64,000 nt of DNA. Origin: Albimonas donghaensis (GTDB lineage: Bacteria > Pseudomonadota > Alphaproteobacteria > Rhodobacterales > Rhodobacteraceae). Position numbers and translations under genes: made by a program. Location of the stretch: the NCBI RefSeq assembly GCF_900106695.1, contig NZ_FNMZ01000001.1, positions 248,001-312,000 on the forward strand. The letters run 5' to 3'. Below are positions 47,601 to 54,765 of the stretch, piece after piece (the stretch's first letter is position 1; the number at the start of each line of letters is the position of its first letter). The notes under the pieces were generated by a model that did not search any database, was not told where the DNA came from, and worked only from the letters and a program-made list of their open reading frames with translations.

Positions 47601-50600
47601 GTGGAGGTTCCGCCCACGCCGCCGCCGCCGCCGATGGACTGCACGACCAGGCCTTCGGACCAGTCGCCCTCGGTGGCGATCGCGCCCCCGAAACTGAGCA
47701 GCACCGTGCCGCCGACCCCGCCGGAGCCGCCGCGGGCCCCGACGCTCAGTTCGAGGTCGTAGCTCGTGGTGTCGTCGTCGCCGAAGTCGAGCCCGTCATC
47801 GTCGCCCGTGTCATTGGAGGCCGAGCCGCCGAGGCCGCCGCCGCCGCCGATGGACTGGGCCAGCAGGCCGTCCGCGTCGTCGCCCGAGGTGGCGATCCCG
47901 CCGGCCATGTCGAGGTTCAGCGCGCCCCCGGTCCCGCCGGAGCCGCCCTGGGCGCCGATGGCCACCGTCACTTCGCCGGAATAGCTCTCGGACTCCTCTT
48001 CGCCCCCGCCCTCGCTTTCGCTCTCGGCCGCTTCCTCGCCCCCGCCTTCGCCCTCGCCCTCGCCGCTGAGCTCGCCCGAGACGCCGATGCCGATGGTCCC
48101 GCCCTGACCGGCGCCGCCGCCGCCGCCGATGGACTGCGCGACCACCCCGCGGGAGCCGGGGCCTTCGGTCCAGATTCCCGTGCCCGCCTCGGTCGCGACC
48201 GTGAGGTCGCCGCCGGTGGAGCCGGAGCCTCCCGCGCCGCCGATGCCGATATCGACATTGGCCGAGAAGCCGCCGCCATAGGCGTTGGTCGCCGCCGAGC
48301 CCACGCCGCCGTCGCCGCCGCCGCCGCCGATGGACTGGGCCAGAATGGCGTTCGCATTCGCCCCGAACGTCTGGATGTAGGCGGTGTCGCCGAGCGTGAT
48401 GTCAACATCGCCGCCATGGCCGCCGGACCCGCCGCTGCCGCCGACGGACGAGGACACGTCGACCGAGGCGGAGGCGGCGTAGCCGATGGAGCCGCTCATC
48501 GCCTGGCTCGCGCCCCCCGCGCCGCCGCCGCCGCCGATGGATTGGGCCAGAAGCCCGTGGCTGCCGGCGCCGCCGGTGACGAGCGAGGAATCGTCGCTGA
48601 TCGTGGCCAGCACCGCGCCGCCGTTTCCGCCCGAGCCGCCCGAACCGCCCACCGCGGTGGTGACCGAGACCGAGACCGCGTTGGCCGGGTCCTCGGGATC
48701 GACCGGCACCGCCAGCGTCAGCGCGTCGGCGACCGACGCGCCTCCGATGCCGCCGCCGCCGCCGATGGACTGCAGCAGCAGCGCGACGGAATCGGACGCC
48801 TCGTATTCGGGGACGCCGTTGTTATCGAGTCCGGTGATCAGCTCCGCCCCGGACGAGATGCGGGCGATGGCGCCGTTATCTTCGCCGCCGGCGTTGCCGC
48901 CCACGCCGCCGTTGGCGCCCACGGACACGGCGAAGCCGAAGCCCACATCCGCGATCATGCCCTGGGCGGCGCCGCCGGCGCCGCCGCCGCCGCCGATGAC
49001 CTGCGCCACCGCGGCGGGCGAATTGGCGCCGCGGGTGCGCGCCTGCCCGCCGATGACGTCGACTTCGGCCGAGAGCCCGTTGCCGCCGGCCGACCCTCCG
49101 CCGCCGATCTGGAGCGCGACCACATCCTCCGCCCCGACCGCGAAGGAGGAGCCGCCCGCGCCGCCGCCGCCGCCGATGGACTGGGCCATCAGCGCCGGGG
49201 CGTTCTGACCCTTGGTGAGGGCGTAGGCGTCCTCCCAGCGGATCTGGGCGAACCAGCCGTCGCCGCTCGCGCCGCCGCTGCCGCCGAGCTGGAGGCTGGC
49301 GATGTCCAGCACCCCGCCGCCGGTCGCCGAGCCGCCCGCGCCGCCGCCGCCGCCGATGGATTGCGCCATGGCGGCGATGGAGTAGTCGTCGGAGGTGGTG
49401 ACATGGGTCTCGCCCGCGTCGGCCGGGGCGGCGCTCGGGTTGCTCGGCGAGTTGCCCTCGAGGCAGGCGTCGTAGGTGGTGGAGATGCAGGCGGCGAGCG
49501 AATAGCCCGCCGCGCCGCCCGAGCCGCCGACGCCGAGGCCGGCGCCGACCGACAGGTCGATGACGTCGCCGCCCGTGCCGCCGCCGCCCCCGATCGACTG
49601 GGCGACGAGCCCGTGGGAGAATGCGCCATCCGTCGAGATCGTGCCGGACACCGCGAAGATGCTCGCCTCGCCCCCTGCGCTGGCCGCGCCCCCGCTGCCG
49701 CCGATCGCGGCGATGCCGTCCGAGCCCGCGCCGGCGCCGCCGCCGCCGCCGATGGACTGGGCCAGGATGCCGATCGAAGCGTCGTCCGTGGTGGTCACGT
49801 CGCCCGAGGAATTGATGCTCACGACGCCGGAGCTGCTGTTCGCATCCACACCGGTGGAGGCGCCGCCCTGGCCGCCGATGGACAGGACGCCCCCGGCGGC
49901 GCCGGCGGCGCCGCCGCCGCCCGAGATCGACTGCGCCACGATGCCGTTGGAGCCGTAGTCGTCCGTTTCCACGTCGCCGGAATGCTGGATCGTGACCGCG
50001 GCGCCCAGACCGCCCTCGCCGCCGTCCCCGCCGAGGCCCAGGACCAGTCCCGCCCCGATGCCGCCCGAGCCGCCGCCGCCGCCGATGGACTGCGCCAGCA
50101 CCCCATGGGAATACTGGCCCTGGGTCTCGATCGATCCCGCGATCGTCACGTCGACTTCGCCGGCGTTCGCGCCGTTGCCGCCGTCTCCGCCGGTTCCGTA
50201 GAGCACGCTGGTGAAATCGGCGCCCACGCCGCCGCCCCCGCCCAGCGAGTGCAGCACCACGCCGCCCGCGAAGTCGCCTTTGGTCAAGATACTCGAGCCT
50301 TCGCCCGCCGTCATGGTGATGGTCCCGCCCGCTCCGCCGGCGCCCGCCACGGCGGCGTTGCCGCCGCCGATGCCGCCGATGGACTGTCCGACGACCCCGT
50401 AGGCTTCGTCGCCGCGGGTTTCGAGCGTCATGTTCTCCCCCGCTTCGAGGAGGATGTCGGCCCCGCGCCCGCCGGCGCCGCCGACGGAGTTCGTCGCGCC
50501 GTTGCCATCGCCGCCGTCGCCCCCGCGCGCGAACGCGGCCATGCCCATGATCCCGTAGCCGGTGGTATCGATCCTGCTGCTGGCCTCGCTGCTCACCTGG

Positions 50601-51784
50601 ACCTTGCTGACCGCGCCGCTGGTGTCCACCGCCGCGCCGCCGCCGGCGCCGCCGACATTCTTGTTGGGAGAGGCGCCGCCGTCGCCGCCCTCCGAGAGCG
50701 CGAACATCGCCGCCGAGAACGCGCCGTCCGTGTAGGCCTCGGTCAGATAGGGCGCGTTGACGATGATTTCGCCGGTGTTGATCAGGGTGATCGGCCGGCC
50801 TTCCTCGCCCCGACCGCCCGGATCGGAATTGTCTTCGGAGGCCTGGCCGGTGCCGCCGGTGGATCGCGCGAAGACGCCCGCGATCGAGAACGACGGGGAC
50901 GCGGCCCTGACCGAGGTGTCCAGGTTCAGCTCGATGCTTCCGTGGGTGGTGATGTCGATGGTCCCGCCCGCGCCGCCGTTGCCGTTTTCGCTGCCGCCTT
51001 CCCCGCCTGTGGCGTGGACGGAGATGCCGCGCGCGCCGTTGGCCGTCGGCAGCAGCGCGTCGGTGGTCGAGCCCAGAGTGATGCGTCCGCTGTCGTAGGT
51101 GGTGATCGTCACCTGCTTGGCGTCGCCGCCCGCTCCGCCGGCCTGGTCGCCGGCCCCGCCGTTCATGTCGCCGCCGTCTCCGCCGAAGCTGTTGACGCGG
51201 ATGCCGAAGATGGCGTTCTGATTGGCGCCGGGCGCCTCGGAATCGATCTCGATCAAGCCGTCGTTGTCGATCGTCACGACCCCGCCGTCGCCGCCGCGCC
51301 CGCCGTCATTGCCGTTGTGGGAAGGTTCGACGCCGTTCCCGCCAGTGGCCTCCACGTTGATGCCCGCCAGCACTCCGGACCCGCCGGAGCCGCCGCCGAC
51401 CAGGGTCATGCTCTCGTTGTTGGTTATGATGAACTCGCCGCCATCCACGCCGCGGGCCTCGCCGTCGCCGTCGTCGCCGTCGGTGGAGCCGTCGGAGCCG
51501 GTCGCGTGAATCTGGATGATGATCGGCTGGGAGCCGGCGGTCGCCCGAAGGTTGGCGTCGTTGACGACATAGGCCAGGAAGCCGTCGTCCGAGAGCGTGT
51601 AGTCGAAGAGCGCGCCGGTGTCGCCCGTCTCCAGCGTGCAGGTCTGAGCGTAGCTCGCGCTGCAGGTGACGATCTGGTCCGCGGCCGCGCGCGGCGTCTG
51701 CGAGAGCGCCAGCGCCGAGGTGCTGGCGAGCAGCGCGCAGCGGAATGACCGCCGCGACGCGGCGTTGGAATGGAATGTGAACAT
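44666..51784 (-). CDS. Giant repeat-rich autotransporter (type Va secretion)
   Basis: A 2372-residue outer-membrane autotransporter. An extended signal peptide (about 1-35, ending PRAAA-DQ) is followed by a glycine-rich passenger. From about residue 460 to 1700 a motif of the form LAQSIGGGGGxGG recurs about 20 times at irregular spacing of roughly 45-110 residues, each followed by short beta-forming stretches with Gly-Gly-Asp turns. A Glu/Ser-rich insert (GEGEGEGGGEEAAESESEGG, about 1240-1265) interrupts it. A conventional passenger end precedes the C-terminal barrel (about 2125-2372), which ends RLTVRF with a terminal Phe. Similar proteins act as adhesins or surface layers; function here is unknown. 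Long antisense frames are composition artefacts. Confidence 0.93.
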   Translation of the reverse strand: MFTFHSNAASRRSFRCALLASTSALALSQTPRAAADQIVTCSASYAQTCTLETGDTGALFDYTLSDDGFLAYVVNDANLRATAGSQPIIIQIHATGSDGSTDGDDGDGEARGVDGGEFIITNNESMTLVGGGSGGSGVLAGINVEATGGNGVEPSHNGNDGGRGGDGGVVTIDNDGLIEIDSEAPGANQNAIFGIRVNSFGGDGGDMNGGAGDQAGGAGGDAKQVTITTYDSGRITLGSTTDALLPTANGARGISVHATGGEGGSENGNGGAGGTIDITTHGSIELNLDTSVRAASPSFSIAGVFARSTGGTGQASEDNSDPGGRGEEGRPITLINTGEIIVNAPYLTEAYTDGAFSAAMFALSEGGDGGASPNKNVGGAGGGAAVDTSGAVSKVQVSSEASSRIDTTGYGIMGMAAFARGGDGGDGNGATNSVGGAGGRGADILLEAGENMTLETRGDEAYGVVGQSIGGIGGGNAAVAGAGGAGGTITMTAGEGSSILTKGDFAGGVVLHSLGGGGGVGADFTSVLYGTGGDGGNGANAGEVDVTIAGSIETQGQYSHGVLAQSIGGGGGSGGIGAGLVLGLGGDGGEGGLGAAVTIQHSGDVETDDYGSNGIVAQSISGGGGAAGAAGGVLSIGGQGGASTGVDANSSSGVVSINSSGDVTTTDDASIGILAQSIGGGGGAGAGSDGIAAIGGSGGAASAGGEASIFAVSGTISTDGAFSHGLVAQSIGGGGGTGGDVIDLSVGAGLGVGGSGGAAGYSLAACISTTYDACLEGNSPSNPSAAPADAGETHVTTSDDYSIAAMAQSIGGGGGAGGSATGGGVLDIASLQLGGSGGASGDGWFAQIRWEDAYALTKGQNAPALMAQSIGGGGGAGGSSFAVGAEDVVALQIGGGGSAGGNGLSAEVDVIGGQARTRGANSPAAVAQVIGGGGGAGGAAQGMIADVGFGFAVSVGANGGVGGNAGGEDNGAIARISSGAELITGLDNNGVPEYEASDSVALLLQSIGGGGGIGGASVADALTLAVPVDPEDPANAVSVSVTTAVGGSGGSGGNGGAVLATISDDSSLVTGGAGSHGLLAQSIGGGGGAGGASQAMSGSIGYAASASVDVSSSVGGSGGSGGHGGDVDITLGDTAYIQTFGANANAILAQSIGGGGGDGGVGSAATNAYGGGFSANVDIGIGGAGGSGSTGGDLTVATEAGTGIWTEGPGSRGVVAQSIGGGGGAGQGGTIGIGVSGELSGEGEGEGGGEEAAESESEGGGEEESESYSGEVTVAIGAQGGSGGTGGALNLDMAGGIATSGDDADGLLAQSIGGGGGLGGSASNDTGDDDGLDFGDDDTTSYDLELSVGARGGSGGVGGTVLLSFGGAIATEGDWSEGLVVQSIGGGGGVGGTSTAEGSEARANITLAVGGTGGTGGDGGEARVTVSAASSATPSIATLGYGAHAVAVQSIGGGGGMGGDGSDQAAGDLTVGGADGGAGGAAGDARDAGFDVDAGGVMIGTSGHDAYGVLVQAIGGGGGVAGAGNSEAAEDDSSHQLQVTVGGRGGASGDGGSVDIHLTDGSAVSTLGDRAFGLVAQSIGGGGGVGGASDTSSLLSVTVGGGGGASGDGDAVVLNLDAGSSVSTAGDGAHGAIAQSIGGGGGIGGDAAGPNYQFRGIAGGDAAAGESADVTVTAGGSIVTTGVRAHGLIAQSVSGGGGIQGGPEGVSYGSQAGDAPTAQYSGRVSVQVAQSGSIQASGDGSIGLLAQSDGAVQLGAIDVDVAGLVRGGSGANAVGVMIIDGATPSVTVEAGGVVGLSGDAAGYALRYLAAGAKSEGAYITTQVYGLLEGDIRFENADGPGGAAGALYVEPGGSWTGIDRSYTDVQNSGSIDLVAESDDDGSASSISMVSATGQTRAVPAAPSRRGIGQAHLTGDFVQTASGTLRVTGDFEAEEIDLLKVDGTAHLGGTLLIEPVTISPDSQVTVVSAEGGLRGRFDEVHSMLFDFAQTHVDGELTIEAVDSHFADPSLGLDAQQARAARYLDTVFEAGGGEFGEFFAGQERLARIDTAAYAQSLSIFAPGATLAAAAANFDRARSRLDAALGCEAPGAAAGGERVMAGSGRCVRMLGAVERRDQDGDASGAFGYDGVVWTTGLAGQAAVAPGWTVGGALGYEGADYSGDVGTSAEGGTGFLSAGARHEFGAWGLSASLAGSWGEFDLKRRLSTATANAETEIWSLAGRVHADWTHPLPHGWLRPSLDLDVVHSAASGYTEQGAGALNLALSDSDETAFMATPALEIGGETPLTLSSTLRGWVRIGATFSTIDGYGASGRLASASPSLGGFASVVAVPQTAARLNAGLAIVETDSVSMEAVYDGAFADGYSAHGASLRLTVRF
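46683..50395 (-). repeat. Interspersed coding repeat in the autotransporter passenger
   Basis: On the plus strand the string CCGCCGCCGCCGATGGACTG, or a close variant, recurs about 20 times, coding QSIGGGGG. Spacing is irregular (about 130-330 bp), so these are not a direct tandem array. The strong sequence identity makes the region prone to recombination and assembly collapse. Confidence 0.8.
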
Positions 51785-52232
51785 GGCGACGTCCCCCCCT
51801 TACGCGGCGGGACGGCGTCGCCTTTTCGCCGGTCCCCCCAAAAGCCGGATCGCGCCGCGCGAACAGGGCGGGCGCGAACAGGGCCGACCCACCCGGCCCT
51901 GACAATCCGAGGGCAGAAAAACACGCGGAACGGAATAAGTCAGCAATATTCTCGACAAAGGCCAGTTCAGCCGCGCCGGTTTCGCTTTGCGACTTTGAGG
52001 GTCGGGTCGAATTATTTGAGCGGGCCGGAAGTTTTATGAACGCTGGCTGCTGGTCTCTGCGTAAGTCGCCGACGCCTTGTGGCGGCCCGTGACAGGAGGG
52101 GGATCTGGTTGACGGCCGCAACGAAAAACGCCCCGCTCCGCAAGGGCGGGTTCTGCTCCTTCCCGGGTTGCGGCCAGGCGGCCGGGGCCCGCGCCGACGC
52201 CCCCCAGGTCGGCGCCGCGCGGCTCCGACCCC
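51785..52232. other. Intergenic region, boundary of the mobile segment
   Basis: This 448-bp stretch separates the autotransporter from the integrase operon, divergently. It contains a relatively AT-rich patch (51915-51970) that may hold the autotransporter promoter, and the hairpin-like CGCCCCGCTCCGCAAGGGCG (52133-52152). I found no tRNA fragment that could mark a left attachment site. Confidence 0.4.
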
Positions 52233-52691
52233 GTGGCCGATCGCGCCGCCACCTGCGCCGCCCGCCTCACGCCCTCGCGCCGGGCGGCGACGTCGGCGCA
52301 TGGCGGCGACTGGCGTGGTCATCCCTCGCCCGGGCAGGCGCTGCACGCGCTGCGCATGATGCCGGCGGACAAGCGCGTGGAGCGCCGCGACCGGGCGATC
52401 CTGGCGGCGCTGCCGCCGACCGGGGCGCGGGCGAATCTCGCCAGCCGCCGCCACGTCCCCCCGGAGGCGTTCAAGGTCTGGAGCCGGAACCCTTGGCCAC
52501 GAGAACGTGCTGACCCCCTTGCCGCGTCGGAAATTCAACGCAACCTCTGCGCGCCGGCGCTGGTGGACGAGCTGCGCCGCTTCCGCGCCTTCCGCCTTCG
52601 GATGCAGGACATGGCCAGCCGCATGGCCGAGCGTCAGGCCGCGGAAGGCCCGGCCCTGCGCCTCCTGGACGGAGGGCGGGGCGATGCGTGA
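52233..52691 (+). CDS. Hypothetical protein, first gene of the integrase operon
   Basis: A possible protein of up to 152 residues, starting at GTG 52233 or at ATG 52356/52359 (about 111 residues). The C-terminal half (ASEIQRNLCAPALVDELRRF, then RAFRLRMQDMASRMAERQ) is a believable amphipathic helix; the N-terminal part is poor. The overlap of its stop with the next start by 8 nt supports translation. I recognise no family. Confidence 0.5.
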   Translation: MADRAATCAARLTPSRRAATSAHGGDWRGHPSPGQALHALRMMPADKRVERRDRAILAALPPTGARANLASRRHVPPEAFKVWSRNPWPRERADPLAASEIQRNLCAPALVDELRRFRAFRLRMQDMASRMAERQAAEGPALRLLDGGRGDA

Positions 52692-52854
52692 GACGCGGGA
52701 CATGCTGCTCTCGCCCCACGATCAGCTCTGGCTGATCCTGGGCATCGCCGGCGTGCTTCTGGGCGGCATCCTGATCGGCGCCGCGACCACGCACCTGGCC
52801 CAGTGGTGGGCTCAACGGAAGGATCGCGAGGCGCTGCGGAGGGCCGGGCGATGA
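52684..52854 (+). CDS. Small single-pass membrane protein
   Basis: A 56-residue protein with one transmembrane helix (LWLILGIAGVLLGGILIGAA, about 15-34) and a basic C-terminus (QRKDREALRRAGR), so the tail should be cytoplasmic. It overlaps its neighbours by 8 and 4 nt. Phage and plasmid membrane peptides look like this; function unknown. Confidence 0.65.
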   Translation: MRETRDMLLSPHDQLWLILGIAGVLLGGILIGAATTHLAQWWAQRKDREALRRAGR

Positions 52855-53153
52855 CCAGGCGCCGTATCCCTCGCGGCGAGGGCCGGCTGTTCCTGACCGC
52901 GGCCGAGGTCGCCCCGCTGATCGGCTACGCCTCGGCCAACGCCTTCCTCTGCGCGCGGGAGCGGCTGGAGGAAGGCGAGGGCTTTCCGCCCCCGATCCTC
53001 CAGCGCGCCGTGGTTCCGTTCCGTTGGCGGCGCGACGAGGTGATCGCCTGGGCGAACCGCCCGCCGGCGCCGGTCGAAGGCGTGCCCCGCATGGCCGCGG
53101 CCGATCTCGCCGCCGACCGGGCGGTGATGCTGCGCATGGCGAGGATGCCGTGA
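52851..53153 (+). CDS. AlpA/excisionase-like helix-turn-helix protein
   Basis: A 100-residue protein whose core (RLFLTAAEVAPLIGYASANA, then FRWRRDEVIAWANRPP) resembles the MerR-like fold of AlpA regulators and recombination directionality factors: helix-turn-helix, wing with the FRWRRDEV segment. It lies immediately before the integrase (GTGA overlap), the usual place for an excisionase. It may control excision or the divergent cargo. Confidence 0.75.
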   Translation: MTRRRIPRGEGRLFLTAAEVAPLIGYASANAFLCARERLEEGEGFPPPILQRAVVPFRWRRDEVIAWANRPPAPVEGVPRMAAADLAADRAVMLRMARMP

Positions 53154-54307
53154 GCGCCCGCGCGCCGCGCCGCCGGAAAGCGGCCGCGCCGCTCGACCGG
53201 GTGGAGGACGTGCCGGCCCGGATGCGCCAGCGCAAACGCACCTCGGGAACCTGGCGCCTGTGGTGGGAGCCCACCGCAGCCGAGCGGGAGGCGTTCGGCT
53301 TCGAGCCGGTGGAGCTGGACCCCGCCCGCCTCACCTGGTCGATCCGCGAGGCCGAGGCGCTGAACCGGGCCGTGGAACGCGCTCGCGCCGGCCTCTCGGT
53401 GAAGGCGCGGGGCGGGCGAACGGTATCCAAGCTGGTGCTGGAATACCGGCGCTCGCCCGCCTGGGCGAAGCTGCGGCCGGCCACGCAGCGCGACTACGCC
53501 GCCACCTTCCTGCGGATCGAGGCGAAATGGGGGGGGACGCAGGCCGCGGCCTTCACAAGGCCGATCCTGCGCGAGTGGTATGAAACGCTCTATCGGGAGA
53601 ACGGGAAGTGGATCGCGCAGCATGACCTGCGGGTGTTCTCGGTGCTGTTCGGCTATGGCGAGCTGCGCGGCTGGGTGGTCGTGAACCCGGCGACGCGCCT
53701 CAAGATGGAGACGCCGGCGCCCCGCGACCGGGTGCTGTCCTGGGAAGAGTTCGACGCCCTCTGCGCCGCGGCCGAGGATCTGGGCCTGGCCGGGATGCGT
53801 CTGGCGATTGCGGTCGCCTGGTATCAGGGCCAGCGCCAGGCCGACGTGCTGGCGGCGCAAGTGGAGCACTTCGGCGCGGACGGCATGTGGCGTTTCCTGC
53901 GCTCGAAGGCGAAGGCGGGGAGCGCGCAGAAAGCCGCGGTGATGCCGGTGCATTCCGAGCTGGCGCCCATGATCGAGGCGCGCCGCGCGGAGGCTAAGGG
54001 GGAGGGCCCCCTGATCCTGAATGCGGAGGGCGCCGCCTACCTTCCCGATAACTTCCGAACCCACTTTGCCAAGGCGCGCGCCAGGGCGGCGCGCACTATG
54101 CCTGCGATCAAGGAAGTGCAGTTCCGCGACCTGCGCCGCAGCTGGGCCTGGTGGGCGCGCGAGGGCGGCGCCAGCGACCGCGACAGGGCGGACGGCATGG
54201 GGAACCAGGCGGATCGGAACGCCCGCCTGGGGGTCACCTACAACCCTGCGTCGCAGGCGGGGGCGAGGCGCGCTGTGGATGCGGTGCGGAGGCCGGTGAA
54301 GCGATAG
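53150..54307 (+). CDS. Tyrosine recombinase (phage-type integrase)
   Basis: A 385-residue integrase starting at GTG 53150 inside the previous stop. The N-terminal arm-binding part is basic (RMRQRKRTSGTWRLWW), then a SAM-like core-binding domain (about 92-180), then the catalytic domain with R229 (GQRQADVL), R326-D-L-R329 and nucleophile Y364 (GVTYNPAS). The usual His of HxxR is Arg here (RDLR), a variation seen in some phage integrases. It should insert an element by site-specific recombination, often at a tRNA 3' end; such a scar lies at 58486. Confidence 0.92.
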   Translation: MSARAPRRRKAAAPLDRVEDVPARMRQRKRTSGTWRLWWEPTAAEREAFGFEPVELDPARLTWSIREAEALNRAVERARAGLSVKARGGRTVSKLVLEYRRSPAWAKLRPATQRDYAATFLRIEAKWGGTQAAAFTRPILREWYETLYRENGKWIAQHDLRVFSVLFGYGELRGWVVVNPATRLKMETPAPRDRVLSWEEFDALCAAAEDLGLAGMRLAIAVAWYQGQRQADVLAAQVEHFGADGMWRFLRSKAKAGSAQKAAVMPVHSELAPMIEARRAEAKGEGPLILNAEGAAYLPDNFRTHFAKARARAARTMPAIKEVQFRDLRRSWAWWAREGGASDRDRADGMGNQADRNARLGVTYNPASQAGARRAVDAVRRPVKR

Positions 54308-54657
54308 GACGGGCCGAGTGAGCCTGCGGCTAGGTTAGCGCGCTGCCGCCCCCTGCATCTTTGCCAACCATTCTAGGCAGCCTATCTGCGTCGGCCGATT
54401 TGGGCGGAAAGCCGACCTTTGCTGCGCCAGGCAGGAAGGACCGCGATGCGCCAGAAACGGACGCATTTGCATCAAAGTCGCTGAGTTGAACAGGGGCCGG
54501 ACTGACATACTGTCCAAACCGCGCGCTGCAGAGGTCGGTCGACAACCCAAAGCCGGCGGCCTCGCCCGGTTAAGCTAAGGCGACGGAAAACCCTCGAAGA
54601 GAAAGCAACGTCATTCCCGGATCCCCAAGGTGCCCGAGCCGCTACGAGCGAGTATAC
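54308..54657. other. Gene-free AT-richer spacer after the integrase
   Basis: No gene or tRNA-like sequence is convincing between the convergent integrase and cargo gene. It contains short AT-rich patches and could carry terminators or an attachment site, but I see no repeat of the tRNA-Lys fragment. Confidence 0.4.
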
Positions 54658-54765
54658 TTAAGAATCTCCCATCTGCTTCCGCTGCCACTCCGCAAGCCGC
54701 TTTAGAGGATTTGACTGTGAAGGAGCCAGTAACTCGTTGTCGTTCACTGCTAGCCTAGGCAATTC
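54658..54765 (-). other. In-frame 35-codon extension after the ATPase-PRTase stop
   Basis: Directly after the TGA of the large cargo gene, the same frame continues for 35 codons to a TAA at 54658-54660. The translation looks like protein: NDNELLAPSQSNPLKRLAEW then QRKQMGDS. Either the TGA is a nonsense mutation (or is read through) or this is a tiny separate gene from a GTG seven codons later. Confidence 0.5.

Noticed and set aside
46683-50395. CRISPR-like regularity of the repeated 20-mer
   Set aside because: The repeats are in frame within a coding sequence, are irregularly spaced, and no cas genes are present.
44699-51748. 2349-codon open frame antisense to the autotransporter
   Set aside because: It arises from the GC-rich Gly codons read in reverse (Ala/Arg/Gly/Asp only), has no domains, and the opposite strand encodes a complete signal peptide and beta-barrel.
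51785-52232. Left copy of the tRNA-Lys att core
   Set aside because: I searched this stretch and 54308-54765 by eye for the T-arm and CCA segment and found none, so the left end of the integrase island stays undefined.
52079-52513. Alternative 144-codon frame at the start of the integrase operon
   Set aside because: The product is Arg/Gly/Ala-rich without structure; the overlapping frame ending at 52691 has a helical C-terminus and a stop-start overlap with the next gene.
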